A stretch of 64,000 bases of DNA from Sepiola atlantica (GCA_963556195.1 OY744529.1:58699080-58763079); one strand, 5' to 3'. Positions 37,125 to 49,245 are shown, counted from the stretch's first letter. The notes: generated by a model from the sequence alone, not told the origin. Translations and numbers: made by a program.

Positions 37125-37713
37125 GCAGAGTAGGGGCTACGATAGCAGCTCCCAAAATATCGGGTTGTAAATAGAAGACAGACTGCTTCTGTGCCATGTC
37201 CAACGTTAGAGCTTGTTCATAAGCTGTTGGCAAGTCTAGGTCTTTATTCTCTAGTAGTCTTTGTCTTATTTGGTTGGACTGTATTCCATTAATAAATGCG
37301 TCCCTGATAAAAACATCTCTCGCTTGGTTCGCAGTTAAGGCTGTAAATTCACACTCGCGACTTAACGTCTTTAGCATCTGAAGGTATTGTTCAAGGCTTT
37401 CTTCTGGTTGTTGACGCCGGGTAGCAAGTAAATGTCTAGCAAAAATAGTATTTTTTTTCTTGACAAACATGGCTTCTAAAATGTCCACCGCAGTTTCATA
37501 ATTTTCACATTCAGATAAATTTCTATAAATAGCAGTGGAGACATGATGTAAAAGAAGGGTATATTTCTCAGTACCTGTTAAAGCCGCGTTTGAAGATAAC
37601 TGTAGAGCTGTAAGAAATCCTTCGAACATTTTTCTCCAATGCCGCCATTTGTCAGTAGATTGCGAGTCGGCCGTATCAAGGTCTAGACGATCGGGTTTCA
37701 AGTAATGTTCCAT
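37078..37713 (-). CDS. Gag, 211 residues
   Basis: Structural protein of the element's particle. MEHYLKPDRLDL start, then WRHWRKMFEGFL, a capsid-like helical region, and ARHLLATRRQQPEESLEQYL, a retrotransposon gag motif. The frame stops (TAA) just after a run of nine C (GCC CCC CCC CTA TAA). One C fewer would carry it straight into Pol, whose zinc knuckles follow at once. Either translation shifts +1 here or the run length is a polymorphism or assembly error. The ATG lies 19 bases after the LTR. Confidence 0.9.
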   Translation of the reverse strand: MEHYLKPDRLDLDTADSQSTDKWRHWRKMFEGFLTALQLSSNAALTGTEKYTLLLHHVSTAIYRNLSECENYETAVDILEAMFVKKKNTIFARHLLATRRQQPEESLEQYLQMLKTLSRECEFTALTANQARDVFIRDAFINGIQSNQIRQRLLENKDLDLPTAYEQALTLDMAQKQSVFYLQPDILGAAIVAPTLHVQNSSIVQDAAPPL

Positions 37714-37717
37714 AACG

Positions 37718-37731
37718 AATGGTTAAATAAA
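37718..37731 (-). other. Candidate self-priming site complementary to the element's own LTR
   Basis: Plus-strand AATGGTTAAATAAA here is the exact reverse complement of TTTATTTAACCATT in the adjacent LTR (37774-37787); three more bases match after one mismatch. In element RNA the LTR copy could fold onto this site, one base from the LTR edge. No tRNA 3'-end match is visible. Confidence 0.7.
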
Positions 37732-37732
37732 T

Positions 37733-37903
37733 TGTAATAAAAACTGGACGCCGAATATAACTTAAGGATAAGCTTTATTTAACCATTTGTTGATTACTGA
37801 GACAAATAGTGTTTTTAACATTCACTCTTAATATACACGAATGTAGAACATTCCATTATTACTTAAAGGGGTGAGACGGGCATCAATTATCTTTGTTACT
37901 ACA
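37733..37903 (-). repeat. 5' LTR (sense minus)
   Basis: 171 bp. On the minus strand a TATATTAA box is followed about 30 bases later by TCAGT, an initiator-like motif. The predicted transcript would start about 7 bases before the self-complementary segment. Start position inferred only. Confidence 0.93.
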
Positions 37904-37908
37904 GGTAG

Positions 37909-38527
37909 CTTTGATGTTTTTTTTCTTTTGGTTATTTTCCATTTATGAGAAAAGTAAATTAATTTTCTGGGTAGCCCTGATATCGTATTCATTTTGTTTA
38001 TATTTTTCAAGCTAAAGTCACGTGACTAATCCTCTTTCTTCTCTGTTATTGTTATTGTCACCTTAATGAGTTTAGATTTTTCGAAAACACCAATTTAATG
38101 CACCACCATTATGATTCCCCCCCCCCCACCAACACCGCCACTGTTTACACGATTAGCTTTGCCATTTGTTATGCATACCAATTATCTTTAGTCCCAGGTT
38201 GTTCGGAACACTAATAGCATAAAAGCGGGCATTACTCAGATTTGTAACCATTATCAATACATGATTCAATCATTTTGTTCTTAGTACAAAAAAGTAATTA
38301 TATTTGCATTCTGATTTTTCAATTCTAAAATAACTGACGAAGCAATTAAGACAAAACAACAAAAAGTCCATGAAGAAGATATTACAAATCCATGTTAAAT
38401 ATGTGATCCTTCTTCGTTGGGTATCACACGTCACAAGGGCATCAATTTTAGAATGCAGAATTTGGACTGATCTAATTGAATCCATTAACATTTTAAATGG
38501 ACAAAAACAACTATGGACCATTACGAA
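37909..38527. other. No recognisable feature
   Basis: AT-rich flank of the LTR element. Confidence 0.5.
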
Positions 38528-38650
38528 AATTCCGTACAGATTCCCGAGTTGACAAGATGCATCTGAAGAAGTTTGGAGGTTACATCGGCTGAAATGTTGT
38601 GAAAATAGCATCCAAGATGAGAACAGTAGTCCGAATAATCCAAATAATAC
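38528..38650. repeat. Dispersed repeat, copy 1
   Basis: Shares CCGTACAGATTCCC and AAGATGAGAACAGTAGTCCG in the same order and spacing with 44630-44755. Family unknown. Confidence 0.65.
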
Positions 38651-38739
38651 AAGTTGATAACTATTTTAAAAATAGACAAGGCAGTGAGTGAGAGATTGTA
38701 ATTGTTAGACAAATGTCACTTATATAATAATACGGACTT

Positions 38740-39620
38740 CCGTGATTTGGGTAATGTACTTCTCCAGCTCCTTTTTTGAGTCTTCCACACAATCTTCTAT
38801 ACTTACCATCCTCTTCCCCCTTCATTTCTTTTCATGTAGAGTCTGTCCGTATCGTCTTTTGGATATAGTGTGTTGTGCATGGTCATTAATTTTCTAGTCC
38901 TCTGGTCAAGGTGCCTGAGTCCTTCTTTGGTCCAGCCTATGAATGGTCCAGAGTATCTTATTAGTGCTACTGCCCAGGTGTTTTTTCCTGTTAGTAGATT
39001 CCTGCTATATAATTTCGTTTCTAGGAGTTTTCTTGTTCTTCATAAATATTCTTTTCCAATCTTCTCTTCAATTTCTGTAGATTTGATTGTGTCTGCTTAC
39101 AGAACTCCAAGATATTTGTAGCTATCCTGTTCGCCTAGCACCCTCATTTCTTCTTGGTTGGGGAATTCCATGCCCTCAGTCGTCTCTAGCTTTCCTCTTT
39201 TTATTTCTAGTAGTGTACACTTTTCTATTTCGAATTCCATTTGAATGTCTTGACTGAAGATTCTGGTCGTATTTATCAGCTTTTCCAGTTCCTTTTTGCT
39301 TTTTGCAAATAGCTTCAAGTCGTCCATGTACATAAGATGGTTTATTCTTTGTTCTCTGCCTGTGAACTTATATTCGGCATCACATTTTCTGAGTATGTAG
39401 TTGAGTGGCATCATAGCTATTATAAACAGTAGTTGTGATAGGGAGTCTCCTTGGAAAATGCCTCCCCGTATCTTTATCTCAGTCAGATGTTGTTTTCCGG
39501 CTGTCAGTTTCAGTCTCTATGTTCGCATTGCTTTCTTAATAAGATTAATTATCCTGTCGGGTATTGTGTATATTTTTAAACATTCAATTATCCATGCTTG
39601 AGGGATTCTGTCGTAAGATT
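38740..39620 (-). mobile_element. R4/Dong-like LINE, internal RT segment only
   Basis: Matches about 27950-28820 of the longest copy and stops at both ends inside the element. Contains the RT block with LMYMDDLKLFAKS (open frame 39414-39097). It ends at TCTGTCGTAAGATTTTTTGT, directly before a TTA tract. It corresponds to the segment missing from the neighbouring copy at 39714-41690. Confidence 0.82.
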
Positions 39621-39624
39621 TTTT

Positions 39625-39663
39625 GTATTATTATTATTAGCTTTTTTGTATTATTATTATTAT

Positions 39664-39694
<31 letters not shown>

Positions 39695-39712
39695 TTTTAT
39701 TTTTTATTTTTT
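39625..39712. repeat. TTA-rich microsatellite
   Basis: Interrupted TTATTA runs separating two LINE pieces; on its right it abuts the 3' end of an R4/Dong-like copy. Confidence 0.9.
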
Positions 39713-39713
39713 G

Positions 39714-40088
39714 TACTCACTAGGAGTTCTCAGTTCACACACAGATCATCGTCAGTGATTGCTCACCGACAACAACCAATGGTATTTCGTTGAGTCTGAG
39801 TGACAATAAGCCTCCCTAGATTTCCAGTATTCTTCACCTCTTTTCGATAACCACCACAAATAACTTTGCGGTATCGCAACATCCACTTACCATTGATTTC
39901 TCACTGATAGGGACCTTTGATCTTTTCTGGGATTTGGGTGGCAATAAGCCTCCCCAAAGTCCAAGCATTCTCCTCACTTTTCTGATGGAAGTCTGGTTTG
40001 TGCTGTCCCTCTTCAGTCTTCTCATCTTCCTTGACCCTCTACAAATATTTTGTCTGGTGTCAGCCTAAGCCAGCACCATTAAAAAATT

Positions 40089-40131
<43 letters not shown>

Positions 40132-41690
40132 TTTTGAGGGATGGGTGGGAAAGGAAGGGGGAAAGCTTATGGTGTTTCTTGTAATTTTTGTTTCTTGGTT
40201 CATTTTTGTGTGATGATAGCTGAGAGCGGTGTAATTTATTGGGAGGGGGGATTATTAAGTAAATGTTTCTTGTAGTTTCTGTTCCTTGGTTCGTGTTGTG
40301 GTGTACTTCGTGTGGTTTTGTTTTCTCCCTGTTGTAAATTCCTTGTGACTAGTTACCTTTGTAGCTTATGCATGTTGTGCTTCCGCAATCGAGGATTTTC
40401 CTTAAGATTGCAGTTGTTTTGATCATTGCCGTCCTTTGTATGGTTTCAATGGTTCATTTGATTCCAATTTCTCCCAGTCTTTTTTCCAGGTTTTTAAGGA
40501 TTGTTCCTAGTGCTCCTACGATTATTGGTATTATACTAACTTTCTTCATGCTCCATATTCCTTTCAGTTCTCTGGTTAGTTCTGTGTATTTGCTTCGTTT
40601 TTCCGTGTCTTTGATCTTAACTTTATGGTCTGCTGGAACGGTGAAGTCTACGATTTTACAATATTTTTCCTTCTTGTCGATTATAATAACATCAGGTCTC
40701 CTTGCTTGTATGAGTTTATCTGTTTGTATATCCATATCACAGAGGATTTTGTGTTTTTCGTTTTCCAGTACTGTTTCTGGTTTATGTTTGTACCATTTGT
40801 CTGCGTATTCGAAATTCAATTGTTTGCACAGTTCTCAGTATATTGCTTTCCCCACACAGTCATGTCTGTTTTTGTATTCTTTTTGAGCTAGTTTGCTACA
40901 TTCACTTATATGATTTACTGTTTCGTCTCTTTGTCCACACAGTCTGCATTTACTGTTTTCCTGGGTTTTATCTATTTTAGCTTTAATGTAGTTTGTCCTA
41001 ATTGCATTGTTCTATGCAGCCATCAGTAAAGATTCCATTTCTCTGTACAAGTTTCTTTTTTTAGCCATGCTCAGCTATTTTCGTTGGTTTCTTCTCTTGT
41101 GAGTCGTATGACGCTTCCATGTAGTTGTTTTTCTTCACACTTTTCTTGTCTGTTTGTGTCCGATTGCATTGTTCGTTGGGACGGTTTCTCTTGCCGCTGT
41201 GATCAGCCTTCTGTTGTACGCTTTTATGTAGTCAATCCATGCCATAGATATGTTCTTTTTCTGGCTTTTAACTTCTTTCAGGATCTTTTGATCTATGTAT
41301 AACAGATCATGCGTCCCTCTTTTCCCTTTCTGGCATCCTTTTTGTTCCTCGGGAAGTAGCCACGGCTGTTCAGGGAATGGTAAATTTACTCTCTCAGTTG
41401 TGCCGTTAGGATTTTCCACATTGTTGGTAAACAGGTGATTGGTCTGTAATTGCTTGGGGTCGTTTCCTTCTTGGCAATTTTTTTGTATGAGCATTGTCCT
41501 TCTTTTGGCCCTCCACTCTGGTACATCTGTTTTATGGATACATCCTCTCAGTTTCTGTGCTAGTCTTTCATGTAAGGTCGTGAAATTTTTGAACCAGTAC
41601 ACATGTATTCCATCGTGACCTGGTGCTTCCAGTTTGCCATTTTCTTTAGTGTTGTCTTAATAGTTTCTTCATCAATTCATTATTTATTAT
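39714..41690 (-). mobile_element. R4/Dong-like LINE, 3' part and 5' part joined without the middle
   Basis: From 39714 it follows the longest copy (26557 onwards) through 3' UTR, endonuclease (RRPDVIIIDKKEKYCKIVDF, 40819-40454) and CCHC finger to about 41205. It then jumps to the RT N-terminal region (41210-41690: KGCQKGKRGTHDLLYIDQ and upstream), skipping about 870 bp. The 5' truncation point equals that of 26557-29280. A (TTTA)n tract (40090-40133) sits in the 3' UTR. Confidence 0.82.
40090..40133. repeat. (TTTA)n microsatellite
   Basis: About 11 units inside a LINE 3' UTR. Confidence 0.95.
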
Positions 41691-42360
41691 ATTTTTGTAT
41701 ATCTTCTTGCTAAATTATACTTTAGCTATATAATAGTCTTAAATTATTTGCACATGCAGACCAGTAATAAATGCTACTACATATAAGCTTTTTATAATTT
41801 TATTTTTAGATATCTTTTTTTTATGTCTTTCATATTTTTATATGTGCAGGTGTGTGTGTGTGTGTGTTTGTGTGTGTTACTCTTACTTTCTTAGGTAATA
41901 CATTTAGTAATACATTTAGTAATACATTTAGTAGCAACATGTGTGTGTGAAGATATGAGTTCACCATTTCATCATCTTTTTTGCACATTTTTTGCGAATA
42001 AGGTAATAAACAGTTAATTGTTAATTTCACTCACTTAGTAAGAGAAGGAGTAATTTTTAAATGGTCTTGTAGGTGTGTTCAGCTATTCTGCAACAGAAAT
42101 AATAGATGAAAGAGTTCAGCCCACAAAGTTCTTCTTATTCTTTTTCTTCTTCTTCAATGATGTTAATGATATTTGGTTTGACGTCTGCTTTAGATGCTGG
42201 CATGTGTTGGACACAAGTAAGAAACAAAATGCTGCTATGAGGGAAAATAGTGTGAAAATAGAATTAATTTTGAGTTTTGGAAAATGGTGGTGCTAAACTC
42301 ACATTACAGTATCTTTGATCTTGAATGATCAACATTTACTAAGAATTTGCAAATCAATAT
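41691..42360. other. No gene; short (GT)n near 41851-41867
   Basis: AT-rich, with three near repeats of TAATACATTTAG at 41896-41932. Confidence 0.5.
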
Positions 42361-42367
42361 AATTTTG

Positions 42368-42438
42368 TGCAATTTAACTATGCTATAAGTTTTCTTTATT
42401 CTGATAATTAAGAAAACTTATAGCATAGTTAAATTGCA
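42368..42438. repeat. Perfect 29-bp inverted repeat with 13-base loop
   Basis: Arms 42368-42396 and 42410-42438 are exact reverse complements (core ACTATGCTATAAGTTTTC). It would form a very stable hairpin in RNA or a cruciform in DNA. Confidence 0.95.
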
Positions 42439-42439
42439 A

Positions 42440-44629
42440 AAAAAAAAATCAGTCATGAGGGGGTGGGGGTGCTCTCTCTATAATCTGTCTAGGTAGTGAA
42501 TTATTTCTACCAAATTTCAAGTTTGTAGATTTTCTGAATGTTTTGTTGATGACTCATGCCATACTACTGTTATCAAAATCTCATTCTGCTTTTGGGACCA
42601 ATCTGAATATAAGACTCAACACTGAGAATCAGCACCGGTTTAACCATAGCTTGCTGACTGAAATCAGTTTAGCTTCACATCTCGGCTGTGACACATTAAA
42701 ACTGGCACAAAGAGTGTCACCTCACTATACACCTCACCAATATCAGTTCCGGTAGGTAATAACTACTCATGTTTAAGAACCCCTTTACCAACAATTATTT
42801 GCGTCTATAAGTCTTATCACCAACAACTAAACATTTATATTTACTTCATACAAAAAATAGATATTTATATTTATTTATTAAAGAAATGGACACGATATTT
42901 AGTTATAGAGTTTTGTTATTTTTAATTTTCGGATTACCGTAAACACCTGTATAATGTGTGCATACATTTTCGCAAAAATAAAAATACACTACAGGGAGTG
43001 GGCGTACATTACACGAGTAGATATTTCTGACTAATTTTTCCTCAAACGTTTTCTCTGTAATTGATGAAAATAGTGAGGTAACTAAAGATTTATTTCTCTT
43101 TTAAAACAATGACGTAAGTTGACAAAATATTATTTTAATCTTTTCATAAACAATTGAACATAATCGACCACAACCTTTTTAGTAAAAATTTAAAAAAATA
43201 AAAACTAAGTAACTTATTTTAAAAATGAAAATACTGTAAAAAGAAAAGAAAGAAAAAAGGAACAGAAAATTGCCCTCTCCCCCTTTCTTTCTTTTCTCTT
43301 CGAAGATTACAAAGTTTACCGTTTTAGTGTTCATTTCGTACACAACTTATGGAGATGATGTGGTGTCCACATTACCGACATATCTAAACCCCACATCATT
43401 TGTCATACCTTCGAAGAAAATATTGAAATGTATGTCTTACAAAAATTTAATTGAACTGTTGTAGCATACCTCCCCTCTTAGGGAAGGCTCAACGCCTTAC
43501 AGTTCACAATTAATTTAGATATATGTGTTCATAAACGTACCTTGTTAGCGCATACTTCTCACCATTATAACCGCGTTGCGTTTTTCCTCACAATGACTGA
43601 GGACACCTGCAATTAATTATTTGACCCTTTAAATGGACCCTTTCTTATGTCAGCGTGAGGCACATTCTGTGCTATGGATTTTTTGTTGTTGTTACGTTCG
43701 AATAACAGCAATTTTACATATTTCGATGCTCCCATGCGACTGTTCACTTTATCCGTTCTCTCCCCCTCTCACATCCGCACCCAGCACACCCAGCGTCGAG
43801 ATGACATTCGAAGGCACTCGCTGACCCGACGACATATATACATGTCGAAAATAGGCCCGTGAATTGCAATCACGAGATGAATACTAGCAAACCTACCCAC
43901 TACTATGTAACACTTACACTTAATGGGTTCATGAAAATGTAATCGTAAGTTCATAACTAAGTGAAATTACAACTATAATTTGAAGTGAAACTTACTTCCT
44001 GGAAATTCTGAAACGTTTAGGCTGTGAAATTTTACATGGGTAGACGCTTTTGTTTAACAAATTTTATACTGAAAATCACCTACTCACATTACACATGTAC
44101 GCACATTACATGCTTTTTTTTTACGGTACACTCGATTCAGCAATAACTTCTAAGATTATCAAATACTTTTCTGAAAAACTTACCTGCTTAATTTTTAGAG
44201 GGGGTCACAGGTTGGGTCCAGTTCGCTATGTTAGTTTAACGTAAAATTACCACCTACACGTCCCCTCATACCACATGGGGGTCAATTTATGTCAAACTTA
44301 CATAGCGAAATGACATCTCTTCATCTAAATATTAACCAGATAAGTTTAATTTTTTTTTATAATCTTAACATTTGTGATGTGCAGAGAATGCGGTAATTTT
44401 GACAAAGTAGGCACATTTCGAATTCGATAACTATGAATTAGAGGATCGTACTTGAATTATGCAAATGATGCAAGTGAAAACCGTAAATACAATTCTATTT
44501 TAATTTTAATTTCATATTATAAATGAATAAATAAGATACGTGTTAAAAATACTAAAAATATGCAAAGTCACACATTGGAAAGCTGTATTAATACTTTCTT
44601 TGAAATTCTGGGTCAAGTTAGGGTTAAAT
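42440..44629. other. No recognisable feature
   Basis: AT-rich; 60-70-residue open frames only, none with family motifs. Confidence 0.5.
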
Positions 44630-44755
44630 TCCGTACAGATTCCCAAGTTCGGCGTACAGATTCTCAAGTTATACAAGACGAACTTGAAGAAGGTCGGAAG
44701 TAGTAAAAATAACATCTAAGATGAGAACAGTAGTCCGATTAATCTAAATAATACA
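44630..44755. repeat. Dispersed repeat, copy 2
   Basis: Partner of 38528-38650. The CAGATTC(C/T)CAAGTT segment is itself duplicated here. Confidence 0.65.
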
Positions 44756-45384
44756 AATATATTTTATTTGTTTTCAAGCAATCGATTTCTCTAAATTTGG
44801 GGGGATATTTTTAAATAGGAGATAAGCCCCCCCCCCACCCACTCCTAATATTGAACCCAAAATATTAAAGTTTCTTTTTTGTTATTGTTGCTGTTGCCAT
44901 CTGGACTTAGGGTTAGTAGTTGGGTTATGGGAATTTTTTGGGGGGAGGGGGGACATCCGGACGTAGGGTTATTGTAGGGTTAAGGGAGGGTTTTTTTTTC
45001 TTTGTGTGTGTGTGTTACAACCCAGATTTAAAGTTAGGGTTAGGGTTAAGGGAAGATTGTTTTTTTAATCCTTCCTCCGCAAAAACACTATTTATCTCCT
45101 TTAACCCAAAGAAAAAAATTTGCTGGTTATATGCTCGTAAACGCTATTTGGTTAGACACTGGCCTGTAAATGGGTGATCATTTTACATTAAATTCATATG
45201 CGAAACTGATCGCCCATTCTAAATATATTGGATTTTCTTCCCACAGATTTTTCAAGGTGTTAACTCGTAATCGCCTAAAAAATAGAATCTCATTTCAAAA
45301 AGTTAGTGGAAGGTTCTCATCTTCTTTTAAATGTAGATTTAATTTTTTTTTTAATTAGTAGACGTTTCTTAATGTTTTCCCTTT
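44756..45384. other. Unrecognised, with scattered TTAGGG-like runs
   Basis: GTTAGGGTTAGGGTTAAGGG near 45030-45050 and similar fragments near 44905-44990: too short for a telomeric array. Confidence 0.5.
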
Positions 45385-47460
45385 ATGTATTGTATCCAAG
45401 ATTTTGATAAACTAATTGTGAGATTTTCATTTTATTTTAATTCACTGCCATGTGAAAAAAAAAAATTTGCAAATTCTTTATCTGAATTTGTATACGAACC
45501 TGATTCAGGCGTTACATTTCCAGCATATTTCAGACGATTTGAAACAATATTTACTAAAAGATGTTTAGATTCGTCGGATGAAGAATAGGTAACCCTGTTA
45601 TTACAATACCATCGCTTTTTACATGGTAGATCATTTATACTTCAAACAGACCATAAACCGTTAGTAATTATATTTGGATAAAAACAGGCATTCCTACCCA
45701 CACTGCTAACTGTTTACAGTGATGGAGTGTAACCCTACTGAACTATCATTTTAGGATGGAATACATCGCATCCAAAAAAACATGGGCATGCAGATGGATT
45801 GTCAAGATTAATCCCCAAAAATGAAGAAATCTTAGAAGACCCGGTTATAGCAGCACTAAAAGAGGAAAAAGAAATCTCAGGTCTGTTGTTAAACACTATC
45901 AGAGAATTACCTGTAACATTGGAACAAATGAAAAAGGAAGTTGAAAAAGATGATTTATATTAAAAATAAAGGACCAGACGAGATTGAATGAAAGAAAGTA
46001 AAAGGAAATCCAGATTTTACCTTTTCTCAATATGCGATAAGACTTTAATGTATGCAGATGGAATTGTAATATCTCAATCTCTACGTAAAGTTATGCTGCA
46101 AAAAAGTTCATACCGGTCATCCTGGCATGTTTCGGATGAAATCACTCATGCGATGTTACATATACTGGCCAGGAATGGACAAGGAAATAGAAAGTTTTGT
46201 AAAACTATGCCGAGGTTGTCAATTGGCTGCAAGGGCGCTTCCAGTCAAAACAAATTTCTGGTCTATCCGTAAAAGCTTCTTGAAAAATAACTGCCAACTT
46301 CACCTCTTTCTCTCTGCACTTCACTCTGCAACACACCTCTTCAATCCAAAGAGTACAGTTCTTATACTGATCAATCCACCACCTATGCAAATTGACTCCC
46401 AACCACAGCCATCTAGGGGTTAGAGACTCCAAACAGCCAATTTGCAAAGAGGGGATAACTCAATAAGCGACTAAATCACAGAATCTTTGGCAAAAAACGG
46501 ATTTGCTGTGGGCACGTCTACATATAGTCTATGCTGGACCGATTAATGGATATTATTACTTGATCTTGGTGGACTCTTTCTCGAAATGGCCTGAGATATT
46601 TAAGTGCAAGCATCCTACATCTAGGAACACCATCAGTGCATTAGATGAAATTTTCAGTCGTTTTAGGGTCCCCCGAACACTGGTCAGTGACAATGGTATG
46701 GCGTTCACAGAAAAGGAATTTAAGGATTTTTGTACTTCCTTGGACATTGAAAACATTACTACACCAGTATATCATCCTAGATCGAACGGTCAAGCATAAA
46801 AATTTGTTGACACGTTTAAGCGTGCCTTACAAAAAAATAAATATATGGACACGGAAGAAAAAAACTATCCAGATATTTTTAGCAATTTATAAGGTGACTC
46901 TCAATGGAAACAATGACCCGAAGTTGTCTCCTGCTATGTTCACAAGGAAAATACGATCGAATTTCGATAGATTGATACCTTATCCGAAGAAAAAAGTTGC
47001 TAAAAAGGAAGAAGATGTAAACATAATAAGATACTCCTCAGGAGATAAAGTATATTTTAAAATATAAGTTATTGGATGGATGGTATAATTCAGAAAATGA
47101 TTGCAGCTCTACACCATAAAAAGTATAAAATGTGTGTGTAAAAGACACATTAACCAAATAAGACCACGATATGCTGAAAATAATGAAAAAAAGCGAGGAA
47201 GAAGTCACAATGGAGATTCTATGTGATGCTTTTGACATGCCACTACCAAATATTGTACACGAACCTATGTATACATCTACTGGACCAGCCTTACGAGCTG
47301 AACAAAATTTGTTTTCGCCCCAAACTGGAAAGAATCCAATTCCATTAGTCTGAAATAAGAGAGAGAGGACACGTGAAAGAAAATCAGTGGAGCGCTTCAG
47401 CCCGGATCCCAAAAGGAAGAAATATTAGAAGCAGAAAATTCAAGGGAGATATTCAGCTTC
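45385..47460 (+). pseudogene. Degraded Ty3/gypsy pol (RNase H and integrase)
   Basis: Pieces in several frames: RNase H FLHGRSFILQTDHKPLVII (about 45615-45670) and GHADGLSRL (about 45785-45815). The integrase finger is HTGHPGMFRMK...YWPGMDKEIESFVKLCRGCQL (46105-46225). The core (46503-46799) has GPINGYYYLILVDSFSKWPE and TLVSDNGMAFTEKEF. The first catalytic Asp is changed (VYAGP in place of DYAGP) and the Glu codon is TAA (SNGQA-stop), so the enzyme is dead. About 210 bp of foreign sequence splits finger and core. A possible gag-like or linker segment lies at 45385-45588. Related to the gypsy class often annotated as K02A2.6-like. Confidence 0.75.
46270..46478. mobile_element. About 210-bp insertion in the gypsy relic, unidentified
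   Basis: The integrase sequence is interrupted after KTNFW and resumes at QNLWQKTDLLWARLHI. The insert has a B-box-like GGTTAGAGACTCC but no clear A box. Short TAAA on both sides may be a target duplication. Confidence 0.45.
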
Positions 47461-47463
47461 GGG

Positions 47464-47690
47464 TGTTGTGATGGTATACCGGACTCCCCTCAGTCACTAA
47501 TAAGTGAACTAGTCTGTAGAATATATATACTACAGACAGTAGTATATGTATTCAACTGTATTCGAGTGTATTATGTTAATCCTATTGAATTACCGGTAGT
47601 GCTATTATTTTGTACAAGATATATACATAGTAATAACCATCCTCTTTTAAGGACATTACACTCTGGTTATTTTGTTATCATAACTTCTGA
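47464..47690 (+). repeat. Possible 3' LTR of the gypsy relic
   Basis: Purine-rich AAGGGAGA then TGTTGTGATGGTATACCGG begins where an LTR would be expected. No second copy exists in the window to confirm it. Confidence 0.35.
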
Positions 47691-49245
47691 CCAAGTTATA
47701 TTAGTTTCCAAAAAGCTGCTCCCAGCATGAAATTGGCAAAATTACTAAAAAACAAAAATAACTGTCACGTGGGTTGCTCCCAAATACGTCCGCATGATAA
47801 CTGGTCATAAAATCTTTCTCTTTATCTCCTTTGATGCTTAACAGAAGGACATGTCAAGATTCTCCTCGTCCTTGTGGGCGAGGTGCGCAGTGGGAGGCTG
47901 GCAGCTACTATTCAACTCACACACACATCAAGGCATACACTCCCTATAATTCTTCAACTCACGCACACAACCACACACTCATGCATGCATACACACACTA
48001 TTGACAAAGGCACACAGACACAATGACTTACACCCCTATTAATTCAATCACTCACGCACGCTCGCACGCACACACACATTCGTACAACCACGTACTCTGA
48101 CAAAAAACGGCACGCATATTCATACACTCCTGCATGCTAACGCAAAGTTTCACACACTGTTACACTTTCGCACACACTCCTAAATTCCAGGCACAGACAT
48201 TTTGTTACTTCCCCAACGGAACAATTTCAAATGAACAACAATTAATAGTTTCTATATTTTGTATATATATATATATATATGGTGTTTGTTTAAAAAATAT
48301 TTCCGTTTTCCATTCTTCCTTCATTCACCTTTCATGCATGTTTTCCTTGTTTTATCTGTTTTTTTTATTGTTTCAAACATATTATAACAATTTTAATGTA
48401 AGCATGGATATTTGCATTTTCTGTATGCTGCTTCAGTATATATATGTAAAATAAATTAGAATGAAATAAAAAATTACATAAATATATTTTAATCGGGTTA
48501 AAAAAGTATCTAGGGAAACCCACGTGGGAGCTATTTCGATTACTTACCTGGATACTAAGAATACGTAAGGACGGTGTTAGGGTTAAATAAAATAGCTAAT
48601 TTTACTAATTATATAAAAAATATTTGAGATTAAATATAAAAATATTGTTTTGAATATTACCGATATAATTAATTACTGAACGGCTCGAATCGATAGGTCT
48701 GCGTACTTCCTGTTTTCCGGTAAAACGGAAGTTGCCTCCCCCCCCCCGAGGCACATAAAAATGTATAATGTAAGAAAGGCATATACAATAAGGTAAAATC
48801 GATGGTTAAAACCGGGATGAAAAGGAAATAAATAGGTCGAAACAACAAAAAGACGATCAGTAAAAACATATTTTAATTTATGAGTTTTGGGGTGAATATC
48901 CAAGCTGATGACGAACGATTAAAAAACTAATAGCGAAACGCACATGGAGTATGTATGTCGCGACTAGGACATATAAGAGTTAACAGCTCTATTAGGAAGA
49001 AAAAAGTAAATGATGATGAGTACGGATTGTAATCTAGGCTTTGCTTGCCTTGTTTTCCTTAGTTTTTTGTTGTTTTATATATGAGCACTGAGGATACCCA
49101 TACCAGGAAGTGAATGCATGGGATATAGGAGAATTGTACAAATAGCTTGGTAGAAAGCCGAAACAATATTATGCTGGAAATAAAAGCAATTTTTTGTAAA
49201 ATGATGTGAATCTGTCCTTTCTGACATGGATAAAATTAAATAAAA

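Larger units (their letters stand above)
33698..37903 (-). mobile_element. Young, nearly intact Ty3/gypsy retrotransposon
   Basis: 171-bp LTRs at 33698-33868 and 37733-37903 differ at one base (C33757 region against A), and the 5-bp target duplication is exact. Sense is minus. Gag (37713-37078) and Pol (37124-33888) fill the interior. The gag start codon lies 19 bases inside the 5' LTR, leaving no room for an ordinary tRNA site. A 14-base segment there is perfectly complementary to the LTR itself. A polypurine tract (GATGGGGGAGAA on minus, just above 33868) precedes the 3' LTR. The most recent insertion in the window. Confidence 0.95.

Noticed and set aside
44905..45060. Telomere-like TTAGGG runs
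   Set aside because: Only two to three perfect units, scattered in degenerate G-rich sequence; not an array.
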